Shown: positions 36,849 to 46,708 of the stretch, piece after piece
Layout of the letters: each line of letters opens with the position of its first letter
How positions within the stretch are numbered: the stretch's first letter is position 1
NCBI GenBank assembly: GCA_022841375.1
Contig: JALHRQ010000002.1
Coordinates: forward strand, 62,001 to 126,000
From: Burkholderiales bacterium
GTDB lineage: Bacteria; Pseudomonadota; Gammaproteobacteria; Burkholderiales; SG8-41
DNA length: 64,000 bases
Direction of reading: 5' to 3'
Notes under the pieces: model-generated
Told to the model about the DNA's origin: nothing
Database searches by the model: none
The model's input: the letters and a program-made list of their open reading frames with translations, nothing else
Made by a program: the position numbers and the translations under genes

Positions 36849-36858
36849 AGGCGGTGCA
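36842..36858 (-). promoter_or_regulatory. glnA: Low-affinity NtrC-like site overlapping the -24 element
   Basis: On the minus strand TGCACCGCCTTGGTACA matches the NtrC consensus TGCACCA-N3-TGGTGCA at 12 of 14 positions. It overlaps the GG of the putative sigma54 promoter, so occupancy here could limit promoter use at high NtrC levels, as proposed for low-affinity sites at other glnA promoters. Confidence 0.5.
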
Positions 36859-36910
36859 TCCCTAGGTTTCTGAATATAAACAGCTATTAATCCATGCGCC
36901 CCAAAAAGAT

Positions 36911-36925
36911 GCACCGTTATTGTGC
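36911..36925. promoter_or_regulatory. NtrC-binding site 1 (GCAC-N7-GTGC)
   Basis: GCACCGTTATTGTGC has the complete GCAC-N7-GTGC core of NtrC sites. Its centre is about 97 bases upstream of the inferred glnA start point. It is one of two perfect cores whose centres are 30 bases apart, about three helical turns, the arrangement of an enhancer for cooperative NtrC binding. Confidence 0.72.
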
Positions 36926-36940
36926 GCCGAGACGGGCGAC

Positions 36941-36955
36941 GCACGATTATAGTGC
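36941..36955. promoter_or_regulatory. NtrC-binding site 2 (GCAC-N7-GTGC)
   Basis: GCACGATTATAGTGC is a second perfect GCAC-N7-GTGC core, centred about 127 bases upstream of the inferred glnA start and 62 bases before the divergent rhodanese start at 37017. It could therefore also affect that gene. Confidence 0.72.
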
Positions 36956-37016
36956 ACCATTTTGTTTTGCGCACTCGGTTAAAATCCCTCTCCTGATTTT
37001 TCCCACTGGATCCGCC

Positions 37017-37469
37017 ATGAGCAATACCAAAGCCATTCTTGACGCCGCCGCCGAACGTGCCAGCCAGATGGGACTGCCTTACAGCGGAGCACTGCTGCCG
37101 GCCGAAGCTTTTGAGTTGTGGAAGTCTCTGCCGGGCGCCCGCCTGGTCGATGTCCGTACCCGCGCCGAGCAGGATTGGGTGGGTCGCATTCCCGGCGCTG
37201 TTGAAATCGAGCTGCTTTCCTATCCCGGCAACCGGCCCAACCCCGCGTTTGCCGATCAACTGGCCGAACAGGTTCCCGCCGAGGTGCCGGTATTGTTCAT
37301 CTGCCGCAGCGGCGGACGCTCACACAACGCAGCAATGGTGGCGATGCAGTCCGGTTATGCCGACTGCTACAACGTACTGGAAGGGTTTGAAGGCGATCGC
37401 GATGCCCAAGGGCACCGCAGCACAGTTGGCGGCTGGCGAGCGTCGGGATTGCCCTGGATACAGGGTTAA
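37017..37469 (+). CDS. Rhodanese-like sulfurtransferase domain protein
   Basis: A 150-residue single-domain rhodanese from the ATG at 37017 (MSNTKAILDAAAERA); the open frame upstream runs through the glnA control region and is not used. Catalytic Cys is in the loop CRSGGRSHNAAM (about 96-107), preceded by LVDVRTRAEQDWVGRIPGA. The C-terminal GHRSTVGGWRASGLPW is typical of a proteobacterial subgroup. The role in persulfide transfer is general. It is divergent from glnA and converges with uppP. Confidence 0.85.
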   Translation: MSNTKAILDAAAERASQMGLPYSGALLPAEAFELWKSLPGARLVDVRTRAEQDWVGRIPGAVEIELLSYPGNRPNPAFADQLAEQVPAEVPVLFICRSGGRSHNAAMVAMQSGYADCYNVLEGFEGDRDAQGHRSTVGGWRASGLPWIQG

Positions 37470-37494
37470 GGATGCGGGACTGAAAAACTCGCGT

Positions 37495-38310
37495 TTACCA
37501 GCGGATCCATCCGGTCCAGGCGCTGAGCAGAATAAACAGGCCGAATACGATGCGGTACCAGGCGAACGGCCGGAAATCATGGCTGGCGACATACCGCATC
37601 AGCCAGCGGATGCACACAAAAGCTGAAACAAAAGCGGTCACCGTGCCGATGCCGAACAAACCGAGATCATCGACCGAAAGCAAGGCGCGGTTTTTATAAA
37701 GATCATATAAACCGGCGGCAACCAGCGTCGGCACCGCCAGAAAAAAAGAAAACTCTGTCGCAGCTCGGCGCGACAAGCCGAACAACATGCCGCCGATGAT
37801 GGTCGCGCCGGCGCGCGACACGCCGGGAAATAGCGCAAACGCCTGGGCAAAACCGATCTTCAGCGCATCCTTCCAGGTCATCACATCCACGTTGTCGATT
37901 CGCGCCGGCTGGTTGCGGCCTTCGGCCCACAAAATGACAATGCCGCCGAGGATCAGCGCAATTGCTACGGGCACCGCATGAAACAGGTGTCCCTTGATGA
38001 ATCCGCCGAGCGCGAGTCCGAGCACTGCAGCCGGTATGAACGCGGCCATCAGGTTCAGCACAAAACGTTGCGCGGCAGCCTCTGTTGCCAACCCGCGCAG
38101 CACGCCGGCGAAGCGCGCGCGAAACTCCCAGCACACCGCGAGCATCGCGCCGGTCTGGATGACCAGTTCGAATACCTTGCCTTTTTCGTCATGAAAATCG
38201 AGCAGGCTGCTGACGATAATCAGATGGCCGGTGCTGGAAACCGGGAGAAATTCAGTGAGGCCCTCGACGACACCGAGTATGAAGGCCTTCAGCGCAAGAG
38301 TTGCATCCAT
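37495..38310 (-). CDS. uppP: Undecaprenyl-diphosphatase UppP (BacA)
   Basis: Inner-membrane enzyme that recycles undecaprenyl diphosphate to the monophosphate carrier for peptidoglycan and O-antigen, giving bacitracin resistance when abundant. The 271 residues are polytopic, with the signature (E)[14 protein letters not shown] (16-29) and [19 protein letters not shown] (about 164-182) containing the catalytic Glu/Ser/Arg residues. It is a single gene between the rhodanese and the efflux operon. Confidence 0.95.
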   Translation of the reverse strand: MDATLALKAFILGVVEGLTEFLPVSSTGHLIIVSSLLDFHDEKGKVFELVIQTGAMLAVCWEFRARFAGVLRGLATEAAAQRFVLNLMAAFIPAAVLGLALGGFIKGHLFHAVPVAIALILGGIVILWAEGRNQPARIDNVDVMTWKDALKIGFAQAFALFPGVSRAGATIIGGMLFGLSRRAATEFSFFLAVPTLVAAGLYDLYKNRALLSVDDLGLFGIGTVTAFVSAFVCIRWLMRYVASHDFRPFAWYRIVFGLFILLSAWTGWIRW

Positions 38311-38351
38311 GGGGTCGCCATTCTACGCGTACGGCCGCCAACAACTGCGCC

Positions 38352-39584
38352 CTATTCATAGCGCAGGGCGTCGATCGGCAACAATCGCGACGCCTTGCGC
38401 GCCGGATAAAATCCGAAAAAAATTCCGATTGCCGCAGAGAAACCCACAGCCAGTGCCACCGGCTCGATACCGAGCTGAATCGGCCAACCGACAAACTGGC
38501 CAATCGCCAGCGAGCCGCCGACACCCAGCGCGATGCCGAGCAGACCGCCGATCAACGCCAGCGTGATCGCCTCCACCAGGAACTGCGTGAGGATGTCGCG
38601 GCCGCGCGCACCCACCGCCATGCGCAAACCGATTTCGCGCGTGCGTTCGGTCACCGACACCAGCATGATGTTCATGATGCCGATGCCGCCGACCAGCAGC
38701 GACACCGAAGCCACGGCGGCGAGCAGCAGGCCCATGATCTTGCTGGATTCTTCGCGGGCACTTAGCACTTCCGAAAGATTGCGCAGCGTGAAGTCATCTT
38801 CCTGCCCGGACTGGATCCGATGGCGCTGGCGCAGCAGGTCGCGGATCTGCGCCTCCGCCTCGGCCATGCTTTCGCCGTCACGCACCTTGATCGACACCGA
38901 ACCCACGGTGCGCAAGCGGCCGGCCCCCTGACCGAGCACCCGGTTACGCGCCGTCGAGATCGGCATCAGGATCACATCGTCCTGATCCTGCCCCATCAGG
39001 CTCTGGCCTTTTTTCTCCAGCGTGCCGATGACGGTGAACGGTACCTTGCGGATGCGCACAACCTGTCCGACCGGATCGGTATCGCCGAACAGGTTGCGTG
39101 CGACGGTATCACCGAGCAACGCCACTTTGGCGGAGCCGGCAATGTCAGCGGTTTCAAACGCCTTGCCCTGAGCGACTACCCAGTTGCGCGCCTCAAGATA
39201 CTCCGGGGTCACGCCATAAAATACCGTCGACCAATTGCCTGATCCACCGACCACCTGGCCGGTGCCGCGCAGCGTCGGTGCTGACGCCTGCACTGCGGGG
39301 ACATCGCGCTGGATCGCATAACCATCCTCCTCGGTCAGCGTATTGCGCGAGCCGGCGCCCATGCGCACGCCGCCGCTGGTGCTGGAGCCAGGCATCAGAA
39401 TGATCAGGTTGGTGCCCAAGCCCTTGATCTGGTTTTCGATCTGCGACTGCGCGCCGGAGCCGACGGCAATCATGGTGATCACTGCGGCAACGCCGATGAT
39501 GATGCCGAGCATGGTCAGCGCGCTGCGCAGCTTGTTGATCCGCAACGCACGCAGCGCAATGCGCATGCTGGCGAGCACGTTCAC
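38352..39584 (-). CDS. MacB-like ABC transporter permease (FtsX domain)
   Basis: A 410-residue inner-membrane protein: TM1 near residues 20-42 (LTMLGIIIGVAAVITMIAVG), a large periplasmic MacB_PCD domain (about 45-260), then three C-terminal TM helices in the FtsX domain (ASVSLLVGGIGIMNIMLVSV and on), ending AIGIFFGFYPARKASRLLPIDALRYE. It pairs with the overlapping ATPase gene (ATGA at 39581-39584) and the adaptor upstream to form a MacAB-type mechanotransmission exporter. In E. coli MacB the ATPase and permease are one chain; here they are split. The substrate is unknown (macrolide, peptide or siderophore in relatives). Confidence 0.92.
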   Translation of the reverse strand: MNVLASMRIALRALRINKLRSALTMLGIIIGVAAVITMIAVGSGAQSQIENQIKGLGTNLIILMPGSSTSGGVRMGAGSRNTLTEEDGYAIQRDVPAVQASAPTLRGTGQVVGGSGNWSTVFYGVTPEYLEARNWVVAQGKAFETADIAGSAKVALLGDTVARNLFGDTDPVGQVVRIRKVPFTVIGTLEKKGQSLMGQDQDDVILMPISTARNRVLGQGAGRLRTVGSVSIKVRDGESMAEAEAQIRDLLRQRHRIQSGQEDDFTLRNLSEVLSAREESSKIMGLLLAAVASVSLLVGGIGIMNIMLVSVTERTREIGLRMAVGARGRDILTQFLVEAITLALIGGLLGIALGVGGSLAIGQFVGWPIQLGIEPVALAVGFSAAIGIFFGFYPARKASRLLPIDALRYE

Positions 39585-40369
39585 GCCCGCACCTCGCCAG
39601 ACCGCGTCTCGTCTGTCCGCGTCTCATCGGAGACCCCTCCCGCGCGCAGCTGCGCCGCCATTGCTGCGGCATCCTGCGGCTGCTCGACCATACGATCCTC
39701 GGTGACACGGCCGTCGCGAAACGTGATCACGCGCTTGGCGAACTCGGCAATGTCGTGCTCGTGGGTCACCAGCACCACCGTCATCCCCTGCGCGTTCAAC
39801 TGCTGCAACAGCGCCATCACCTCGCAACTGGTTTGCGTGTCCAGCGCGCCCGTGGGTTCATCGGCCAGAATCAGCACCGGATCGTTGACCAGCGCACGCG
39901 CAATCGCCACCCGCTGCTGCTGCCCTCCCGACAACTGCGCCGGATGATGATGGCCGCGATCGGCGAGACCGACCTCGGCGAGTCGCGCTCCTGCCCGGCG
40001 GTCACGCTCCGCGCCGGAAACCCCGCAATACAACAAGGGCAGCGCGATGTTCTCCAGCGCCGAAGTGCGCGGCAGCAGATTGAAACTCTGGAACACGAAT
40101 CCGATGCGCCGGTTGCGGATCGCCGCGAGCGCATCGCTGTCGAGACCCGATACCCGGTCACCGGCGAGCAGATACTCGCCGCTGGACGGCGTGTCCAGAC
40201 AACCCAGCAGATTCATGAATGTCGATTTGCCGGAACCCGACGGCCCCATCACCGCAACAAACTCCCCCGCAGCGATATCCACCGAGACACCGCGCAGCGC
40301 ATGCACGGTAAAACCGCCCAGTGCATAGGATTTGGCCAGTTCATGGGTAGTGATCAGCGGCGTCGACAT
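39581..40369 (-). CDS. MacB/LolD-like ABC transporter ATP-binding protein
   Basis: A 262-residue ATPase: Walker A GPSGSGKST (about 42-50), Q-loop FVFQSFNLLP, signature LSGGQQQRVAIARAL (about 145-159), Walker B LILADEPTGALD and the H-loop VTHEHDIAEFAKR. The sequence type is that of LolD/MacB group ATPases. The C-terminal 30 residues are an Ala/Asp/Glu/Arg-rich tail (MVEQPQDAAAMAAQLRAGG). It partners with the permease whose start it overlaps. Confidence 0.93.
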   Translation of the reverse strand: MSTPLITTHELAKSYALGGFTVHALRGVSVDIAAGEFVAVMGPSGSGKSTFMNLLGCLDTPSSGEYLLAGDRVSGLDSDALAAIRNRRIGFVFQSFNLLPRTSALENIALPLLYCGVSGAERDRRAGARLAEVGLADRGHHHPAQLSGGQQQRVAIARALVNDPVLILADEPTGALDTQTSCEVMALLQQLNAQGMTVVLVTHEHDIAEFAKRVITFRDGRVTEDRMVEQPQDAAAMAAQLRAGGVSDETRTDETRSGEVRA

Positions 40370-40405
40370 CTAGCGTTGCGTAAGCTTCAGCAATCCTTCG
40401 TTTTA

Positions 40406-40427
40406 ATAACTTGTTGTTTTTATTATT
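40406..40427 (-). repeat. A-rich motif after the efflux adaptor stop
   Basis: On the minus strand, just after the adaptor stop codon, the sequence contains AATAATAAAAACAACAAG and then TTAT. Two parts recur elsewhere: AAAAACAAYAAGTTAT after the pyrC-like gene (28458-28473), and TTGTTTTTATTATT (plus strand 40414-40427) inside the CYTH-CHAD gene (14363-14376). It is an A+T-rich island in a G+C-rich genome, and its function is unknown. Confidence 0.35.
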
Positions 40428-40432
40428 ATTTT

Positions 40433-41983
40433 TTAGAAGCCAAAGCGCGGTGCCGCAGCCTTGGTTTCCGGGCGTGCCGCTCCGGCGCCGACGATCACGG
40501 CATCGCCCTCCTTCAACTCACTGCCGAGCAACTCGGTAAATGTGCCGTCGCTGATGCCGAGTCGCACGCTGACGGATTTCGGCGCGCGCGACCCATCGGC
40601 CAACCACACCGTCCCGCGCGTTGTGGTCACGCCACGCTGCTCGGCTGCGAGCGCTTCATAACGTTTCAGCTGGTCTTCATTAAGAATCGCGGCAATCTCG
40701 GTGCGAGACTGCGCGCGCAAACGGCCAACTTCCTTTTTGCGCTGCGCCGGATCATCCGCGCTGATGGCGGCGATTTTTTCCGCCGTTGATTTCTGGATCG
40801 CCTCGAGTTTTGCCTGCTGCTCAGGGCTTAGTCCGAGTTCCCGGTTCAATCGCTCACGCGTGGCCTGGGCCTGCCCGCCGCCGGGTGGCGCAGCCCCCTC
40901 GGCCTTCTGCGCATCTTTCTCGCCTTTCGCCGGCGGCGCCGCGCCGGGCGGACGAAAACGCAGCGCGGCATTGGGCACCCGCAGCACCTGATCGCGGTTG
41001 GCGACGGTAATACGCACATTGGTGGTCATGCCCGGCAACAACGTCAGGTCGGGATTGGGCGCGGAAATGATTGCTACATAAGTCACCACGTTCTGCACTA
41101 CCAGCGCGGCCTTGCGCACCTGGGTGATCTTGCCGCGGAAGGTGCGTCCAGGGAATGAATCAACGGTAAACGTCGCATCCTGGCCAACGGTGACACGACC
41201 GATTTCCGACTCATCGATGGAGGCCTCGACCTGCATGTCGGTCAGGTTGCGGGCAATCAGGAACAGCACAGGGGCCTGCAGGCTGGCGGCGACGGTCTGC
41301 CCGGCATCGACACTGCGTGAAATGACAATACCGTCGACCGGCGCGCGAATGGTGGTGCGTTCAAGATCTACCTTCGCCTGCGCCAGCTGTGATTCCCGCT
41401 GTTTGACCAGCGCCTCGCCGTTGCGGATCTGTGCATCTCCGACCGCACGTTGGGCCTGCGCGGTTTTCACCTGTTCAGCGGCGATGGCCACTGCCGACTG
41501 GGTTTTTTCCAGCGCCGCCTGGGACACGAAACCTTTGTCCACCAGCATCTGATTGCGTTTCAGGTCGCGTTCGGTCTCGGCATGCGCAACCTGGGCGCGC
41601 GACACTTCGGCCTGCAACGCAGCCACGTTGGCACGCTGCGTCAGTGCCGTGGCCCGGCTGGCCTCGAGATCGGACATCGCCTGGTTGACGCGCAGCGCGA
41701 ACGATTCCGGATCGATGCGGGCAATGACTTCGCCCTTTTTTACCACCGAGTTGTAATCGACGAAGATTTCCTTGACCTGCCCGGAGACCTGCGAGCCCAC
41801 CTGTACCGAAACCACGGGATTCAGCGTGCCGGTCGCAGACACCGCGGCCACCAGCGCGCCGCGTTCGATCTTGGCAAAACGGAAGACGGGCTGGTCCGGC
41901 TTGCCGGCCAGCATCCAGTACGCACCGCCGGCAACACCCAGCGCCAGGACAATGCCGGCAATCAGCAATAGCTTTTTGTTCAA
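40433..41983 (-). CDS. MacA-like periplasmic adaptor (HlyD/MFP) with LTxxQ-type insertion
   Basis: A 516-residue membrane fusion protein. An N-terminal TM anchor (KLLLIAGIVLALGVAGGAYW, 4-23) is followed by biotinyl-lipoyl halves (TGTLNPVVSVQVGSQVSGQV and TTIRAPVDGIVISRSVDAGQ), an alpha-hairpin (about 95-205) and the beta-barrel (about 245-345). The membrane-proximal domain is interrupted by an insertion at 348-451: a Pro/Gly/Ala/Lys linker, then charged helices with LSPEQQAKLEAIQ (385-397) and ILNEDQLKRYEAL (433-445), resembling the paired LTxxQ motifs of Spy/CpxP. The domain then resumes (GTVWLADGSRAPKSVSVRLG). It is the first gene of the three-gene efflux operon. tolC lies 3.4 kb away. Confidence 0.9.
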   Translation of the reverse strand: MNKKLLLIAGIVLALGVAGGAYWMLAGKPDQPVFRFAKIERGALVAAVSATGTLNPVVSVQVGSQVSGQVKEIFVDYNSVVKKGEVIARIDPESFALRVNQAMSDLEASRATALTQRANVAALQAEVSRAQVAHAETERDLKRNQMLVDKGFVSQAALEKTQSAVAIAAEQVKTAQAQRAVGDAQIRNGEALVKQRESQLAQAKVDLERTTIRAPVDGIVISRSVDAGQTVAASLQAPVLFLIARNLTDMQVEASIDESEIGRVTVGQDATFTVDSFPGRTFRGKITQVRKAALVVQNVVTYVAIISAPNPDLTLLPGMTTNVRITVANRDQVLRVPNAALRFRPPGAAPPAKGEKDAQKAEGAAPPGGGQAQATRERLNRELGLSPEQQAKLEAIQKSTAEKIAAISADDPAQRKKEVGRLRAQSRTEIAAILNEDQLKRYEALAAEQRGVTTTRGTVWLADGSRAPKSVSVRLGISDGTFTELLGSELKEGDAVIVGAGAARPETKAAAPRFGF

Positions 41984-42077
41984 AAGGATCTCTCGAAAAC
42001 AGGCCGGTCAAAACCCGGAAAAAACTCGCGCCGTTCGCTAATTGCGGACGGCCAGGTCATTTTACTGGAGGGCGAGG

Positions 42078-42464
42078 TCAGTCGGTACTGCGTGGCGCCG
42101 GCAGCGCTAAATCCCGCACCACGTCACGAACCGCGCGCTCCATGACCTGAGACAACACCAGGCCGATCAGCGTTCCGCGCTGCCGCAATTCACTGCCGGC
42201 GGTTTCCACGCGCTGACTCAAGGCCGCGGGCACGGGTGGCGGTTCCCTTCCCTCGGCAGTCGCCCGCATTGACGCGCGCAGATGGTCGAATAACAGGGTG
42301 ACATCGTTCTCGTTGACCAGTCCGCCCAGCAGCACTTGCGGGGTCAGCACCGACTCCAGACCCGCCAAGGGATCTCGTTCAGCGGCCTGCGCGGGTGCAG
42401 AAAGGGCCGCACCCACAACCAGAATTGAGATCAGATGGCGCAGCTTCATGAGGCGCAGCTTCAT
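42078..42464 (-). CDS. Small exported protein of unknown function
   Basis: A 128-residue protein I do not recognise. The start at 42464 is chosen because GGAG lies 8 bases upstream; the second ATG at 42449 is also possible, since the first five codons are a near copy of the next ones (13-base direct repeats at 42437-42449 and 42452-42464). Signal peptide LRHLISILVVGAALSAPAQA, then a mostly helical mature part (GLVNENDVTLLFDHLRASMR, LIGLVLSQVMERAVRDVVRDL). It has no cysteines and no known motif. It lies 94 bases downstream of thiC and may ride on the thiC transcript. Confidence 0.65.
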   Translation of the reverse strand: MKLRLMKLRHLISILVVGAALSAPAQAAERDPLAGLESVLTPQVLLGGLVNENDVTLLFDHLRASMRATAEGREPPPVPAALSQRVETAGSELRQRGTLIGLVLSQVMERAVRDVVRDLALPAPRSTD

Positions 42465-42558
42465 GAACAACTCCGGTAATAAACGTAGTCCGTTATAACG
42501 CGTCATGACTGCAGAGGTGTACCTGCACGGCAGGGCGGTTGCCCTGCCGGATATCGCG

Positions 42559-44582
<2,024 letters not shown>

Positions 44583-44677
44583 TGTTTAAGCTAAAGGAAA
44601 TATGGGATAATTGCAAGCACGTAAGCCTCATTGTCCCGCGCAAATTCCCCTTTTTTGACAAGTACTTATACCCACTC

Positions 44678-45364
44678 ATGAACACCACCCTACCGGTCTC
44701 TGCTCCCGCTTCGGACATTGAACGCAACCGATTCTTCATGGTTGAGCAGCAGATCCGTACCTGGGAGGTGCTGGATCCGTTGGTCCTCGACCTGTTGATG
44801 CGGTTACATCGCGAAGATTTTGTGCCGTCCGCGCACCGCGCGCTGGCCTTCGCCGATTTGGAAATCCCGCTGGGTCATGGCGAGGTGATGCTGTCACCCA
44901 AAACGGAAGCGCGCATGCTGCAGTCGCTGATGATCAAGGAAACTGATTCGGTGCTCGAAATCGGCACCGGCAGCGGTTTCATGACGGCGCTGCTCGCCAG
45001 TCTTGCGCGCCACGTCTACAGCGTCGACATCATCCCCGACTTTTCCCGCCTCGCGGCAAGCCGGCTTTCGGCAGCCGGCATCGGCAACGTGACGCTCGAA
45101 ACGGGTGACGCCGCGCGCGGCTGGGACAAACACGGCCCCTATGACGTCATCGTATTGACCGGTTCGGTGGCCGTATTACCGGAAAGTTTTCAGAACAGCC
45201 TCAATCCCGGCGGCCGACTGATTGCCGTGGTCGGCGAAGCACCGGTGATGCAGGCACAGCTCATAACCCGCGCCCGTGGTGGCGCCTGCAGCACGGTAAC
45301 CCTGTTCGAAACCTGTATTCCGTCGCTGAAAAACGCGCTGCAGCCGCAGCGCTTCCAGTTCTAA
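44678..45364 (+). CDS. pcm: Protein-L-isoaspartate O-methyltransferase family protein
   Basis: About 228 residues from the ATG at 44678. The frame is open upstream through the riboswitch region, but the homology begins here. SAM motif I is VLEIGTGSGFMTALLA (about 90-105), preceded by MVEQQIRTWEVLDPLVLDLL and HGEVMLSPKTEARML, the PCMT substrate loop. PCMT repairs isoaspartyl residues in aged proteins. This subgroup next to tolC in betaproteobacteria is often shorter at the C-terminus and may have another role. It is 6 bases before tolC. Confidence 0.88.
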   Translation: MNTTLPVSAPASDIERNRFFMVEQQIRTWEVLDPLVLDLLMRLHREDFVPSAHRALAFADLEIPLGHGEVMLSPKTEARMLQSLMIKETDSVLEIGTGSGFMTALLASLARHVYSVDIIPDFSRLAASRLSAAGIGNVTLETGDAARGWDKHGPYDVIVLTGSVAVLPESFQNSLNPGGRLIAVVGEAPVMQAQLITRARGGACSTVTLFETCIPSLKNALQPQRFQF

Positions 45365-45370
45365 CCCTGC

Positions 45371-46708
45371 ATGACTCGCGCACATCGCGCATCCGTCGCA
45401 CTAGCCTTTGCGCTGCTGTTTTCCGGCACGCCGGCGGTCGCCGCCAATTTGCTGGAAATCTACAGGCTGGCGCTGGCTTCGGACCCGGTGTACGGCGCCG
45501 CGCGCGCCAGCTGGACAGCGTCGCAGGAAAAAATACCACAAGGGCTGGCCGGATTACTGCCGCAAGCGTCCATCTCCGCGTCGACTCAATACAACGACCG
45601 CGACCTGCGCTTCCGCAATCCCGCGCTCGCCGGCAGCCAGGCGCAGTACAACTCCAATTCGGCTTCGGTATCGGTGTCACAACCGCTCTACCGCAAACAG
45701 AATCTTGCTGCCTACGACCAGAGCAAGACCCAGGTCGCGCTCGCCGATGTGCAGCTCGCCTCCGTGGGGCAGGACCTGATCCTGCGCGTTTCGCAAGCCT
45801 ACTTTGACGTGCTGCTGGCCAGCGCCAATCTGTCTTTCACCCAGGCCCAGAAAACCGCCATCGGCCAGCAACTCGAACAGGCCAAGCGCAATTTCGAGGT
45901 TGGCAACGCCACCATCACCGACACCCACGAAGCGCAGGCGCGTTATGACCTGGTCACCGCACAGGAAATCGCGGCCCAAGCCGATGTCGAAGTCAAAAAC
46001 CGCACGCTGGAACAATTGATCGGCCGCCGGGCACCAGCGCTCGCCGGAACCGCCAAAAATTTTTCGCCGGAACCACCCGCACCCAACGCCATGGAACCCT
46101 GGGTGGAACGTGCACGAAATTCCAGCCTGGCCGTGCGTATCGCTCAGGAAAACCTTAATTTCCAGTCGCAGGATGTGGTGCGCAATCGCGGCGCGCACTA
46201 TCCGACTGTCGATGCCTTTGCTTCGATTACGGAATCCGGTTCGGGCTCCGGCGTGCAGGGCGGCACGGGAACCGATACCACATCCAAAACCATCGGCCTT
46301 CAACTGGCCATTCCGCTGTACCAGGGCGGCATCGTCAATTCACGCGTACGTGAAGCGCTCGCCAATGAAGACAAGGCGCGACAGGATCTCGAAAACGCGC
46401 GTCGCAGCGCAGAACTCGCCGCGCGGCAGGGCTACCTCGGTGTTACCAGCAATATCGCGCAGGTGCGTGCGCTGGAAGCCGCGGTGATCTCCAACCAGAG
46501 TTCGCTGGATTCGACGATCCTCGGGCAGCAGGTGGGCGTGCGTACGCAAGTCGACGTGCTCAATGCGCAACAACTGCTGTTCAGCGCCCGCCGCGATCTC
46601 GCACAGGCCCGCTACAACTACATTGCATCATTTCTGCGCCTGATCGCGTCTGCCGGCGAACTCGACGAAGAAGACCTGCAACGCATCAACAGCTGGCTGG
46701 AAAAATAA
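45371..46708 (+). CDS. tolC: TolC family outer-membrane efflux protein
   Basis: A 445-residue outer-membrane channel. Signal peptide to about residue 25 (ALAFALLFSGTPAVA-AN), then the two structural repeats of OEP domains: NLLEIYRLALASDPVYGAARA at the start, SQAYFDVLLASANL, and the second repeat with YQGGIVNSRVREAL and RQGYLGVTSNIAQVRALEAA. It provides the exit duct for type I secretion and tripartite efflux pumps, and could serve the MacAB-like pump of this window. It ends directly against waaA on the other strand. Confidence 0.93.
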   Translation: MTRAHRASVALAFALLFSGTPAVAANLLEIYRLALASDPVYGAARASWTASQEKIPQGLAGLLPQASISASTQYNDRDLRFRNPALAGSQAQYNSNSASVSVSQPLYRKQNLAAYDQSKTQVALADVQLASVGQDLILRVSQAYFDVLLASANLSFTQAQKTAIGQQLEQAKRNFEVGNATITDTHEAQARYDLVTAQEIAAQADVEVKNRTLEQLIGRRAPALAGTAKNFSPEPPAPNAMEPWVERARNSSLAVRIAQENLNFQSQDVVRNRGAHYPTVDAFASITESGSGSGVQGGTGTDTTSKTIGLQLAIPLYQGGIVNSRVREALANEDKARQDLENARRSAELAARQGYLGVTSNIAQVRALEAAVISNQSSLDSTILGQQVGVRTQVDVLNAQQLLFSARRDLAQARYNYIASFLRLIASAGELDEEDLQRINSWLEK

